Source: a virus. From it: 64,000 nucleotides of DNA. Below are positions 1 to 8,357 of the stretch, in pieces. Position 1 is the stretch's first letter; each line of letters starts with the position of its first letter. The DNA lies in the IMG/VR virus record IMGVR_UViG_3300049846_001597, positions 1 through 64,000 of that record; one strand, given 5' to 3'. The notes beneath the pieces are model-generated. The model had not been told where the DNA came from. It did no database searches and worked only from the letters and a program-made list of their open reading frames with translations. The position numbers and the translations under genes are program-made.

Positions 1-697
1 GGCGCGCCTCGCGCATGGCTTGAATTTCAGATGGACTTGAGCCCCTGACCAAAAGTCTCAATGCAATCGCCCCGCCTGAAGATTCCACCGGAGGCACAAG
101 CAATAGCGGCCTGCGCTCAAGCGGATCATCCAGCGGGGATAGGCTAACAGAAGCGACCGGCGCACCGATATAACGAGCTAAGTCAGGGTCGTCTGTGATC
201 GCCCTTACCGCTGGATGACCGAGATAGATGCTATCGGCTTCAGCTGCGGCGCGGGCCTCACGCGCCGCTTCTGTGTCGCCCTGCGCTTCGATCTCAATCG
301 CATAGCGCTCGTGAACCCAAGCGGGGAGGGTGTCATTCTTGCGGGTGCGGCCAACGGGAGCTGGAATGTGCTCGGCGGCGGCGGCGCGCTGCTCGCCGTA
401 AGAGACAAAATCACGCGCGAGGGCCGCCAGTGTTTCGAGCGCCGTGCGCCAGCCCGTGTAGCCCTCCAAGAAGCGAAACACCTTGAGCGCCTTGGTGACG
501 GTGGAGCGATCACGATTGAGCAGGCGGGCGGCGTCTTCCACCTGAATATCGAAGTGCTCAACCAAAAGGTGGGCGGCCAGATAGCGACCAAAGATGAGGC
601 CGCGCGCGCCGCGCCCCGGTGCGGCGAGTGCGCCCAGCGGCAAACCAGCATCCAGCTCAATCAAGCCGGTGACGCGACGGACTAGCTCGGTGCTCAT
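1..697 (-). CDS. Helix-turn-helix protein, DnaA-domain-IV-like (partial)
   Basis: An open frame runs leftward from ATG at 697 and leaves the window without a stop, so only about 232 residues are visible. Around residues 48-72 a helical segment contains IQVEDAARLLNRDRSTVTKAL, resembling the DNA-binding helix-turn-helix of DnaA domain IV or related replication regulators. The rest is Ala/Arg-rich and unrecognised. It is divergent from the amidoligase operon, and the intergenic region holds a promoter in the other direction. A DNA-binding role is likely; the precise family is not established. Confidence 0.7.
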   Translation of the reverse strand, partial: MSTELVRRVTGLIELDAGLPLGALAAPGRGARGLIFGRYLAAHLLVEHFDIQVEDAARLLNRDRSTVTKALKVFRFLEGYTGWRTALETLAALARDFVSYGEQRAAAAEHIPAPVGRTRKNDTLPAWVHERYAIEIEAQGDTEAAREARAAAEADSIYLGHPAVRAITDDPDLARYIGAPVASVSLSPLDDPLERRPLLLVPPVESSGGAIALRLLVRGSSPSEIQAMREAR

Positions 698-753
698 GTC
701 AAGCGCCGAGATACCGCTAGACCCTTAAAAAAGCGTGACATGCAGATTGCGTA

Positions 754-781
754 TTGACTACTAACGCGCGCCGACTATTTT
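754..781 (+). promoter_or_regulatory. Promoter of the amidoligase operon
   Basis: TTGACT (754-759), a 16-bp spacer and TATTTT (776-781) lie about 30 bp before the GTG start at 813. The same 16-bp spacing recurs at the other promoters in this window. The spacer contains GACTACTAACGC, also found at 17615-17626. Confidence 0.55.
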
Positions 782-812
782 GGCTTCCGTAAGCAATACG
801 AAGGGAACGACC

Positions 813-2858
813 GTGCCGCCTACACACACCCCTAATGGAGTTCTGATTGGGTCGCCGCCGCTTTGGCGCCAACGCGGAATATACGACGCTGAACTTGGGC
901 CTGCGCCAAATGACGGCGCGGAGCTGGCGCTCCGCGCCTTGCGCAACGAACCCACTTATACGGGCGTCCGCGACAACATTACCTACATGGTGGAATGGAG
1001 CGGCACGCCGCAAGGCGAGGTTCCGCACCCGACGATTGCGCGTGGCAGCTTTCCAACCGACTTCTGGCAAGAGGAGCATTACAACTATCAGGATGGCTAC
1101 CCGCTCTCCGCCGACGCCCGCATGATTTTGGAAGTGTGGCTTGGGCTCTATCAGGAGCCAGCTGCGCCTATCGACTACCCCGGCAACATGACCGCAGATT
1201 TGGCGCGCCAAATTTTGGCGGCCCCGAACGGCGCCGAATACGAGCGGCTTCTGATGTTGTGGCGCGACCCGGACGATAATTTCCCCTACTTTGGTTCCAG
1301 CCGCAGGCTGGAACACTATGCGGCGCCGAACCGCCCGCGCGGGTGGGCGAAGGCGGCGTTGCTGGCGGCCTACGAGGCGCGCCCGCGCGACCCCGGCGCC
1401 ATGCCGCCAGACTTCCGCGAGCTGCTTGAATATTGGGCGAGCGCGCCGCAGCCTGCCGCGCCTGCCGCGCCTGCCGCTTGGGCGCCGCAACCGTGGGCTG
1501 ACTCCGCCGAGGAGCGATACTTCCGCGATCACATGAACGCCGTTCTCGGTCGCGAAGGCCGCGACGCGCGCGACAACTACGGTGAAAACCATGAGTCTTG
1601 GCCGACTTGGGCGCGTGAGGTGCTGATGGGGCCGGATGAAGACTACGACGAGGAAGACGCCTGGGTTGCTTTTGACGCGAGCCCCGCCGCTGAAGCGGCG
1701 CGCGCGGCCAGCAACGGGTGGCCGATCTATTACACCCGCCGCCGCAACGCCATCCGTGTTCTCGTAATGGGCCGCGAGCCGCTGGCTTTGCCGTCTGTGG
1801 CGCGCCGGGTCGCGCCGGAGGTGGATGTCAGGAAGCCGCTGAAGCGGGTCAATGTCGAGCGCATCAAGGCGCGGCTGCCGGGCGTCAATGGTGCAACCGC
1901 TGGCTGCTCGTGCAACGTTTGCGCTAATCTGCGCAAAGCCGTTGATGGCAAAGACCCGCTGACGGCGCGCGACGCCAATCAAGTCGCTGCCGCTAAAGAG
2001 TACGCCGAAAAGGGGCGCACGTTTGGTGTCGAGATTGAGGGCTTCTTGCCGAAGGCCGAAGCGGCTGAAGCGGGCAGCCTCAACATGCACCAATATCTCA
2101 ATCTGAAGCTGGCTGAGGCGGGGTTGAAAGCGCGCGGCGCAGGCGGCGGCGCGGCCTGGGGCGTCAAGAACGATTCATCCTTGCGCGACGGCCCGCGCGG
2201 CGCGACTGCGATTGAGCTGGTGTCGCCGATCCTGCGGGGTGAAGATGGGCTTCAGCAAATCGCCAAGGCGGCGGCGGTGCTCAATGCGCTCGGCGGCTCC
2301 GTCAACAAGAGCGCTGGCCTCCACGTCCACGTGGGCGCGAAAGATTTGAACCTTGAGCAGCGTCGTAACTTGCTGTCGCAATTTGTGCGCTACGAGCGGT
2401 TCTTTGATCTGATCTTGCCTGCGTCACGCCGGTCAAACCGCTACGCCAATTCGCTGCGCGAGAAGGCCTCGGCCACCAAGAACAAGAGCTGGAAGGCGGC
2501 GGAGCACGCGATCCTCTCCATCCTGGCGGCAAAGACTGAGGATGAATTGCGCCGGGTCGCCGTCTGGGACGATCACCATGCGGCGCTTTCGGATGCGCGC
2601 GCTAAGCACGGCACGTTTGAGTTCCGCCAGCACTCTGGCTCGATGAACGGCGAGAAGATCATCAATTGGGTGCGCCTCGTGACCGCGTTTGTTGAGGCGG
2701 CCAAGGATAAGCCTGCGCTGCCCTTCTACTCGCGCAAGCTCTCGGATGAAGAGGAGATGGAGAAGTTTTTCGAGACGTTCTCCATCCCACGCGATCTGCG
2801 CGCTTACTACAGGAAGCGCCACGCGGCGCTCTACGCCAACCCGGAAGACGACAACTAG
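813..2858 (+). CDS. Amidoligase enzyme, large form with N-terminal extension
   Basis: The C-terminal 280 residues carry the marks of the Amidoligase_2 family (glutamine-synthetase-like fold, ATP-dependent peptide or amide bond formation): FGVEIEG near residue 404, HVHVG near 504 and EFRQHSGSMNG near 603. The first 390 residues are a proline/alanine-rich extension without a recognised domain, ending in a CSCNVC cysteine cluster that may bind zinc. Start GTG 813 is preferred over TTG 780 because AAGGGA precedes it at good spacing. It heads an operon with a second amidoligase and a GGCT-like gene. Substrate is unknown. Confidence 0.85.
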   Translation: MPPTHTPNGVLIGSPPLWRQRGIYDAELGPAPNDGAELALRALRNEPTYTGVRDNITYMVEWSGTPQGEVPHPTIARGSFPTDFWQEEHYNYQDGYPLSADARMILEVWLGLYQEPAAPIDYPGNMTADLARQILAAPNGAEYERLLMLWRDPDDNFPYFGSSRRLEHYAAPNRPRGWAKAALLAAYEARPRDPGAMPPDFRELLEYWASAPQPAAPAAPAAWAPQPWADSAEERYFRDHMNAVLGREGRDARDNYGENHESWPTWAREVLMGPDEDYDEEDAWVAFDASPAAEAARAASNGWPIYYTRRRNAIRVLVMGREPLALPSVARRVAPEVDVRKPLKRVNVERIKARLPGVNGATAGCSCNVCANLRKAVDGKDPLTARDANQVAAAKEYAEKGRTFGVEIEGFLPKAEAAEAGSLNMHQYLNLKLAEAGLKARGAGGGAAWGVKNDSSLRDGPRGATAIELVSPILRGEDGLQQIAKAAAVLNALGGSVNKSAGLHVHVGAKDLNLEQRRNLLSQFVRYERFFDLILPASRRSNRYANSLREKASATKNKSWKAAEHAILSILAAKTEDELRRVAVWDDHHAALSDARAKHGTFEFRQHSGSMNGEKIINWVRLVTAFVEAAKDKPALPFYSRKLSDEEEMEKFFETFSIPRDLRAYYRKRHAALYANPEDDN

Positions 2859-2884
2859 AAAGTCAAAACGGAGACTGTCCTACT

Positions 2885-3853
2885 ATGAAACTGCACAAAG
2901 ACTTGCTGCCTCAGCGCGGCTTCGGCGTCGAGATCGAGCACCACCAGCCACCCGGAACCCCCACGAATTTTATCGTGGATGCGCTCGCAGCCGTGGGCCT
3001 CGATGTCGATTACGGGCGCTCCAGCACCACCCAATGGCGCGTCAATCGCGAAGACCCCGATGTCGAGGTGAAGTCGCCCATCCTGCGCGGCGAGAAGGGC
3101 ATCGCTGAACTCCAGCGGGCGATGAATGCGCTTGTTGGCATCGGCGGCTACGTTAGCGCAGGCGCAGGCATGCACGTCCATTTCAGCCGCGACGATCTTA
3201 CGCCCGCGCAGTTGGCCAATTGGGCTTGGGGCTACATCCGCCACGAGCCGCAGATCGATCAGATCGTCTCAAAGATGCGGTCTGAGGAGGGGCGCATGTA
3301 TAATCGCTCCAATCTTACAAGCATCGAACGCCTGATGAGCAGGCCGACGCTCCAATGTACCTGCGGGTCTTGCGCGAGAGATTACCGCGAGCGCCTTGCG
3401 CGGTGGCAGGCCGCCACCGATGCTGGCGCGCTACCGACGCCAGCGCAATGGGTGCGTGGCGACACGCGCTCCCCAGCATCGGTGGCTGCGTGCATTGGCG
3501 ACATCAATCAAAAGGGGCCGAAGTTTTCGATCCGCGCGTTCCCGACTGTTGAAATCCGCCAACACCAAGGCACGCTCAATGGCGCACGCGCCGGTCACTG
3601 GATCAGGCTGATGCTGGCATTGGCCGAGGTCGCAAAGGATGACGGCGAGAGCGTCGAAATTGTGCGTGGGACGGATGAGAAGACGTTCAAGCGCTTCTTG
3701 GTCTACACGCGCGCGCCGCTGACGACGCAGAATTATTGGTTGGTGCAACGCCGCCTGCTGCGCAACGCAAACATTCCATTGACTGGACTTGAGCTAACCC
3801 GTTCATGCCCTGAGTGCGCGGTGAAGGCGCCGATGCTGGCGGAGGTCGCCTGA
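2885..3853 (+). CDS. Amidoligase enzyme, short form
   Basis: A 322-residue paralogue of the preceding gene. FGVEIEH lies at residues 14-20, MHVHF near 97 and VEIRQHQGTLNG near 222, the conserved Amidoligase_2 acid, histidine and Arg/Gln positions. A CTCGSC cluster near 158 mirrors the cysteine motif of the large paralogue but sits inside the core, and CPEC lies near the C-terminus. The start follows GGAGACTGTCCT, a leader also used at 46922. Its TGA overlaps the next ATG, so the ligase and the cyclotransferase-like protein are probably made together. Substrate unknown. Confidence 0.88.
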   Translation: MKLHKDLLPQRGFGVEIEHHQPPGTPTNFIVDALAAVGLDVDYGRSSTTQWRVNREDPDVEVKSPILRGEKGIAELQRAMNALVGIGGYVSAGAGMHVHFSRDDLTPAQLANWAWGYIRHEPQIDQIVSKMRSEEGRMYNRSNLTSIERLMSRPTLQCTCGSCARDYRERLARWQAATDAGALPTPAQWVRGDTRSPASVAACIGDINQKGPKFSIRAFPTVEIRQHQGTLNGARAGHWIRLMLALAEVAKDDGESVEIVRGTDEKTFKRFLVYTRAPLTTQNYWLVQRRLLRNANIPLTGLELTRSCPECAVKAPMLAEVA

Positions 3854-4836
3854 TGAGCTACCCCTATCAATCCATCGACTACAGCAAGATGCGTTGGGAC
3901 GTTCGCTTGCAAAAATTCGTGCCGAAGACGCTGCCGTCTGACGACAGCGGCATCGGCAAATCCAAAGAGCGACGCAACAAGAGCCAAAGGCAGCGTGAGA
4001 TGCGCAACAAGTTCAAGAACGCCTTCGGCAAGACCCCCTACCAAGCCTGGGACAGCCAGACCCGCTCCTGGCGCTGGTTTGGCGGCACCTGGGATAAGGC
4101 GCGCAAGCGTTGGCGTGAAGCACGTAAGAATTGGGAGGCGAGTGCGCCGCTCTATTTTGCCTACGGCTCCAATCTGAACATCAAGCAAATGGAAAAGCGC
4201 GCGCCAGAGGCGACGCTGTTTGCCTCGATGCGGATGCAGGATTGGAAGCTCGTCTTCCGTGGCGTGGCCGACATCGAGGCGGCTCCCGGCGACTACGTTG
4301 AAGGCGGCCTCTGGCGTATCACGGGCGCCGATGAGCTGGCGCTTGACCGTTACGAGGGGGTCAATAGCGGCATGTACATCAAAGATTACTTTACCGTGGG
4401 CTACACCAACAAAGCCGGTGAGCAGGTAGAGGAGCGGTGCTTGGTCTATTTAATGAACCGAGATCGTGGACAGAACGCGCCGTGGAAGTCATATTTCGAC
4501 TCAATTGTTGAAGGCTACGAGGACTTCGGTCTTGACCCAACCAAACTTCACGAGGCGCGGGCGGCGGCTGAAGCCATCGAGGCGGTTGCGAAAGCTGAGC
4601 GAGAAGCCAAGTACCGCGCCGCCTACCGCGCCAACCCGAAGCCAAAGACCGGGCGCGGCTTCTACGACGACCATCAGGACTACTACCCCAAGAGCTACTA
4701 CAACCACCAAGGCAACTACTATGACGGGCCGAGCTACGACCAAGACGAAGACGAAGCGCCCGGCAAGCGGGAGCCGAACAAAGTCGAGTTCGATGAGTGG
4801 GTCCGCGCGTTCTACGGGCTCGATGGGGCCGACTAA
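3853..4836 (+). CDS. Gamma-glutamylcyclotransferase-like (AIG2/GGACT) protein
   Basis: Residues 100-225 form an AIG2/gamma-glutamylcyclotransferase fold: FAYGSNL (102-108) is the family's substrate loop and LDRYEG near residue 170 supplies the usual catalytic glutamate position. Family members release 5-oxoproline from gamma-glutamyl amines or peptides. A basic N-terminal 95 residues with KERRNKSQRQRE and a Tyr/Asp-rich low-complexity tail (YYPKSYYNHQGNYY) flank the domain. ATG overlaps the upstream stop (TGATGA). Next to two amide ligases, a role in trimming or reversing a gamma-glutamyl-type modification is a reasonable inference. Confidence 0.85.
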   Translation: MSYPYQSIDYSKMRWDVRLQKFVPKTLPSDDSGIGKSKERRNKSQRQREMRNKFKNAFGKTPYQAWDSQTRSWRWFGGTWDKARKRWREARKNWEASAPLYFAYGSNLNIKQMEKRAPEATLFASMRMQDWKLVFRGVADIEAAPGDYVEGGLWRITGADELALDRYEGVNSGMYIKDYFTVGYTNKAGEQVEERCLVYLMNRDRGQNAPWKSYFDSIVEGYEDFGLDPTKLHEARAAAEAIEAVAKAEREAKYRAAYRANPKPKTGRGFYDDHQDYYPKSYYNHQGNYYDGPSYDQDEDEAPGKREPNKVEFDEWVRAFYGLDGAD

Positions 4837-5050
4837 AGCGCAGCAGCGTTGGCGGGACAGTTTCCCCGTCAACGCTGCGATCTTTGACGTAGCGGCTGAA
4901 ATGACGCCGGAGGAGATCGCAGCCGCGCTCCGGGTTAGCGTGCAAACGGTTTACTCCTGGCGGCGCACGAAGGCGGTGCGTGCGCCGAAGTCGGCTTTGG
5001 CGCTGCTCTGCCACGAGATCGGCGCGCCAAGTCACCCACTATCGCGCTAG
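4823..5050 (+). CDS. Small helix-turn-helix protein
   Basis: A 75-residue protein starting at ATG 4823, inside the last 14 bases of the cyclotransferase-like gene in another frame. MTPEEIAAALRVSVQTVYSW (residues 31-50) is a clear helix-turn-helix of the kind found in small phage regulators. As the last gene of the amidoligase operon it may feed back on this cassette, but the sequence does not show a target. It converges with the reverse gene ending at 5047. Confidence 0.72.
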   Translation: MGPTKAQQRWRDSFPVNAAIFDVAAEMTPEEIAAALRVSVQTVYSWRRTKAVRAPKSALALLCHEIGAPSHPLSR

Positions 5051-5589
5051 GTTTCGGCGGCTACTTTAAACTCATCTTCGTTTACGCCAAACGTCCAGGC
5101 TCTGGCCTGACGCACTGACCGCATCGACGGCGGCACGCAAAGCACGTGCTTGGTTTTCTTACTCGGACACGTCACGACCAGCACCGCCGCTGGGAACTCC
5201 GGGTGCGTAAAAACCAGCGAGTCAAACCTATAGAGCGCGCCTTCGCGCGTCTTATCGATCACCCACACGCGATAGTAGGGGCGATGATTCCGTACGCCGT
5301 AGTCGTGCATCCGAGGTGTTGAGAGTAAGCGATCCGCCATCTGATAGAGACGCCAAGCCCGTATATCGAGCGCGGTCGGTTGCCGTCCCCCACGTCGCGC
5401 CACGTGCAGGGAGGTCTTCGCACCTCGCTTTGTCATGGCGATCACCTCAGCCTCAAGCGTTTCTCGCAAATCGTTTATCTCTGCGGCCTTGAGTCCGCGA
5501 CACGGGCGTGGGCGGTCGCGCCACGCATCCAGATGCGCGTTCAGACTTCTGAACGGCGCATCCAGCCAGCGCGCCAGAAACCAACTCAT
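5047..5589 (-). CDS. Hypothetical protein, paralogue of its upstream neighbour
   Basis: 180 residues, unrecognised. The last 45 residues, including KHVLCVPPSM and RQARAWTFGVNEDEF, match the C-terminus of the next gene (KPHVLFVPVTM and KQARAWTFGLAPEDF), so the two share a C-terminal module on different N-termini. The start ATG at 5589 overlaps the TGA of the upstream gene (ATGA). The stop overlaps the convergent HTH gene by four bases. Confidence 0.75.
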   Translation of the reverse strand: MSWFLARWLDAPFRSLNAHLDAWRDRPRPCRGLKAAEINDLRETLEAEVIAMTKRGAKTSLHVARRGGRQPTALDIRAWRLYQMADRLLSTPRMHDYGVRNHRPYYRVWVIDKTREGALYRFDSLVFTHPEFPAAVLVVTCPSKKTKHVLCVPPSMRSVRQARAWTFGVNEDEFKVAAET

Positions 5590-6281
5590 GTTTCGATCTC
5601 CAGGGCTTCAAAATCTTCCGGCGCGAGGCCGAACGTCCAGGCGCGCGCTTGCTTGGCGGTCTGCATCGTGACCGGCACGAAGAGGACATGGGGTTTGTTC
5701 GTGGAAGGGCAGGCGACGAGAAGCGCGCGCGCCGGGGCGTCTCTAATCTCAAACAGCCGCCCATGATCGTCTTGGCCCCGCAGGGCAACCGCACCCATCC
5801 CGAAGTCACCGCGCGCCATACGCAGGCTGCGCCGCGTTAGCTCGTAGCGGCGCTCCAGGGCGGTTTCTTCTCTTATCGGTTCATAGACCGCCATGCCGTA
5901 TCGGCGTTGCTCTATGGCGAGGCCAATCTTGGTGTAGGATAGGCCGAGGTCGCCGTGCGGGGATTCAATCAGCTCGACGCGCCCGCTCATGTCCTTCAAT
6001 TCGCTAATGAGGGCGTCTACGAGGTCTGGGAAGACTGCAGTGCTGATGTGCGCCGTGGCGCGGAGGATGTCAGTCGCGCGGGCAAAACGGTAAGAGTCGT
6101 AGCCGTATAGTGTTGACGTGCGCACGTTGATGGAGGCCCAGCGGCGCTCGGCGTTGCGTATCAGCTCGCGCCTTGCTGCTTGACGTTGACGTTCGGCTTC
6201 TTGCTCCAGAAGCTGGCGCTCGCGGTAGTTGCGCATCCAGATGTCGCTCCAATCAACGTGGCCGCCGTAATCGTCATCCAT
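5586..6281 (-). CDS. Hypothetical protein with the same C-terminal module
   Basis: 231 residues beginning MDDDYGGHVDW, with an Arg/Glu-rich helix at residues 20-50 and the shared C-terminal module ARAWTFGLAPEDF. CGGAG precedes the ATG by about nine bases. A rho-independent terminator (6295-6330) separates it from the gene upstream, so it probably has some independent transcription. No known domain was recognised. Confidence 0.78.
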   Translation of the reverse strand: MDDDYGGHVDWSDIWMRNYRERQLLEQEAERQRQAARRELIRNAERRWASINVRTSTLYGYDSYRFARATDILRATAHISTAVFPDLVDALISELKDMSGRVELIESPHGDLGLSYTKIGLAIEQRRYGMAVYEPIREETALERRYELTRRSLRMARGDFGMGAVALRGQDDHGRLFEIRDAPARALLVACPSTNKPHVLFVPVTMQTAKQARAWTFGLAPEDFEALEIET

Positions 6282-6294
6282 TTCCGTGGCTCCG

Positions 6295-6330
6295 AAAAGA
6301 AAAGGGGGCAGGCGACTGGAGCCCGCCCCC
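6295..6330 (-). terminator. Rho-independent terminator
   Basis: On the reverse strand a GGGGGCGGGC / GCCTGCCCCC hairpin is followed by TTTTCTTTT. It lies just downstream of the gene ending at 6359. Confidence 0.75.
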
Positions 6331-6358
6331 TGGCAGTGTTTGACTTCGATGACGGCGT

Positions 6359-6742
6359 TTAATCGAAGGCGCGCACCGCCATCTCGTCGCCGATCTCTTC
6401 GCGTTGCTGGACGACGCGATATGCGCCGGGTTCGACGGTGATCGGGTTGTGGTCGGCTTGCTTGCCGCTTTCATATTCGTGGCGCAGTTCCGCGCCGCCG
6501 CCGCCAACAACAATGAAGTCGGTCATCGCACGCAGCTCAGGGCGGATGCCTGCGGCGGCGGCCAGCTCCGCCGTCTCGGCGCGGAAAGAGGTGACGTTGC
6601 TGGTGAAGCGATGGAGGTGGCCCGATTGCTCGCCTTCTGCGAGCACAACAGTCGAAGCGTCTTGTGCTTCGATGCCGTCTGGCACCTTGTCCACCGGGAC
6701 CAAGAGTACGTCGCCTTGGCGGATAAGCTTACGTGAGTTCAT
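6359..6742 (-). CDS. Conserved phage protein of unknown function
   Basis: 127 residues with RQGDVLLVPV near the start, then HLHRF, ELRHEYESG, DHNPITVEPGAYRVVQQRE near the end. I recognise this pattern from small proteins common in phages and plasmids of Proteobacteria; no function is known to me. GAGGAG precedes the ATG. The gene is preceded by an unusually structured 196-base leader (6743-6938) and followed by a strong terminator, so it may be expressed alone. Confidence 0.8.
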   Translation of the reverse strand: MNSRKLIRQGDVLLVPVDKVPDGIEAQDASTVVLAEGEQSGHLHRFTSNVTSFRAETAELAAAAGIRPELRAMTDFIVVGGGGAELRHEYESGKQADHNPITVEPGAYRVVQQREEIGDEMAVRAFD

Positions 6743-6938
6743 GCGATTCTCCTCGCGGTCTGAGATTTCGTAGTCTTTAGAAGATGCGCCTTGGCGTCAA
6801 GCTGACGTGGGGAGGATCACGCCGGGGGTGAGGGTGCTTGAGCCAAGGCGCGCGAACCCAAGGCGGGTGAGTGCGGTGAAACCCTGGGTTCGTTGTCGTA
6901 CATCGATAGTAATCGAGACGCTTTCGCTTTACAAGCGA
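6743..6938 (-). promoter_or_regulatory. Structured leader with three consecutive hairpins
   Basis: The 196 bases before the 6742 start hold no gene. Arms 6786-6802 and 6836-6851 pair over 16 bp with one bulged base. Arms 6853-6863 and 6883-6892 pair over 10 bp with one bulge. Bases 6924-6938 form a third tight stem. A promoter-like TTGACG with TAAAGA at 15 bp also lies between the first stem and the ATG. A cis-regulatory RNA is possible. Confidence 0.45.
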
Positions 6939-7169
6939 TTAGCGGCGAAGATTCTTGTTCACTGGCGGCGGCGCGCCATTGATGAGGTTTGACTTCACCA
7001 CGTAACGCTTCTCGACATCATCGTAAGTGGCCCACACGACGACATGGTGTTGGCGTTCTTCCTCGCGCCAATAGCGTTGCAGAATTTGCGCCTCGCGGAC
7101 GGCCTGGGCGCGCTGGGCGCGCGCATTAGCTTCACCGAGAGGGCGGGCGACATAGGCTCGTTTGGTCAT
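6939..7169 (-). CDS. Small basic hypothetical protein
   Basis: 76 residues from ATG 7169 (MTKRAYVARPLGEANARAQR). It has an Arg/Gln-rich helix followed by VVVWATYDDVEKRYVV, which looks like a short beta sheet. No Shine-Dalgarno is obvious; a long inverted repeat (7191-7234) lies 21 bases upstream. A longer frame from GTG 7241 would include the hairpin and is less likely. Unrecognised. Confidence 0.6.
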   Translation of the reverse strand: MTKRAYVARPLGEANARAQRAQAVREAQILQRYWREEERQHHVVVWATYDDVEKRYVVKSNLINGAPPPVNKNLRR

Positions 7170-7190
7170 GGGATTTAGTCTAGCGAACGC

Positions 7191-7234
7191 CTGCGTCTCG
7201 CTGCTTTTGGGAACGGCGTAGCAGCAAGACGCAG
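7191..7234 (-). promoter_or_regulatory. 15-bp inverted repeat before a start codon
   Basis: CTGCGTCTCGCTGCT (7191-7205) and AGCAGCAAGACGCAG (7220-7234) are complementary at 14 of 15 positions, the remaining pair being a G-T wobble, with a 14-base loop. There is no T-run, so it is not a standard terminator. It lies in the leader of the gene starting at 7169. Confidence 0.5.
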
Positions 7235-7279
7235 GTTCCACCCCGCGCGAGAGGGGTTAAATCGCGCGCGGGAGCCGGG

Positions 7280-7792
7280 TCACTTGCTTTCGTCTTCGTC
7301 GTTGGCGAAGTAGCGTGTGTTGTCCCACGCGCCGAGGCCGCCCATGATCTGCGGGTCGCCATACTTCACGGCGCGCGCGGGGAGGGCGTCGGCTGCCTGT
7401 GGCGCGGGCGGCGACACAAGCATCTTGTCCATGACCTTTTCAATGACCTGATCTGTGAACTCGCTGATCGGGCGCATTTCGCCACGGACGCTGACCTGAT
7501 CGGCGGCCACGTGCTTGGCGGTGATGCCGAGTTGCTCGGCGACTGCCGCGCGCAGCGCATCGTAGGCTAACTCGCTCAAGTCGCCGGTCGCATCGAAATC
7601 CTCGTCCTCGTCTTCCTCCTGTCCGTGATATGACAGATAGTAATCGTAAGAGAGGTTCTTCAGTTCGTTCATCCAAAACTTGCTGTCGCGCAGCGCGTCG
7701 TAGCCGATAGCGTCTTCAAGATGCGCGGCGTCTCCTTCTCCGTCCAGCAGCGCAACAGCTGCTGCCAGATCAGCAATGACAATGGTTTTCAT
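7280..7792 (-). CDS. Acidic hypothetical protein
   Basis: 170 residues. The centre has the acidic run EEDEDEDFD and the C-terminus ends in DEDESK. AAGGAGACTGAG precedes the ATG, the phage's strongest type of ribosome binding site. Predicted mostly helical; no domain recognised. A CG-rich hairpin without a T-run lies just downstream (7242-7272). Confidence 0.75.
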   Translation of the reverse strand: MKTIVIADLAAAVALLDGEGDAAHLEDAIGYDALRDSKFWMNELKNLSYDYYLSYHGQEEDEDEDFDATGDLSELAYDALRAAVAEQLGITAKHVAADQVSVRGEMRPISEFTDQVIEKVMDKMLVSPPAPQAADALPARAVKYGDPQIMGGLGAWDNTRYFANDEDESK

Positions 7793-7802
7793 CTCAGTCT
7801 CC

Positions 7803-8357
7803 TTACGTCGCTTCCGTATCGCTTACTAGCGTCGATTCGTCAAGCGCTTCTCGCTTGATGGCTCGGATCGCACAACGGAGAGCGTCGCGATTGAGTTGGT
7901 AGTTGCGCGCGGCTTGTGCAAGGGAAATGTCTTTGCCTTTCGCGCGCGCCTCCAAAACTTCGCGTGCGGCGAAGCGCGCTTTTAATTGGCGGAAGGTGAG
8001 GTCGCGCTTGGAGCGCTTGTTTGTCTGTGGGCCGAGATCGATTTTGACGCCTAGCTCGCGCTGGATCATGCGCTTTGCGCCGCGCGCAGAGACGCCAGCG
8101 CGGCGGCAAATCTCGTCAAACGGATCGTTGCGCAGGTAGGCGCGCACGAGGTCGCGTCGTCGTGCGGTGACAGCGTGAATACGCTTGTCGTGACACGGGC
8201 GGCGACGGATGATGTAGACGCCAGCCTTCAGGCAAGCCGAGCGGAGGGCGGCTTCTGTCACGCCGAGCTGCGTAGCGGCCACTACAACCGGGGAGCCGAG
8301 CCGCACCAGCTCCACGCCGCGCTCAAATTTATCCTTTAGCGCCTCGCGCTCGGTCAT
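7803..8357 (-). CDS. Protein with several helix-turn-helix segments
   Basis: 184 residues with at least three HTH-like stretches: VAATQLGVTEAALRSAC, DEICRRAGVSARGAKRMI and LAQAARNYQLNRDALRCAI. The protein is strongly basic in between. A DNA-binding or regulatory role is likely, similar to the multi-HTH proteins at 21025 and 26918. GAGGAG precedes the ATG, and the start overlaps the next gene upstream by 29 bases. Confidence 0.75.
   Translation of the reverse strand: MTEREALKDKFERGVELVRLGSPVVVAATQLGVTEAALRSACLKAGVYIIRRRPCHDKRIHAVTARRRDLVRAYLRNDPFDEICRRAGVSARGAKRMIQRELGVKIDLGPQTNKRSKRDLTFRQLKARFAAREVLEARAKGKDISLAQAARNYQLNRDALRCAIRAIKREALDESTLVSDTEAT

Noticed and set aside
1-8. GGCGCGCC at the window start as a cohesive or attachment site
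   Set aside because: An 8-bp GC palindrome is expected by chance in such DNA and lies within the partial coding frame.
205-660. 151-residue reverse frame near the left edge
   Set aside because: A different reverse frame from ATG 697 is open to the edge and carries an HTH motif; this one is its shadow.
717-2093. 458-residue reverse open frame opposite the amidoligase
   Set aside because: The forward strand encodes a recognisable enzyme with motifs; the reverse frame is Arg/Ala-rich without domains.
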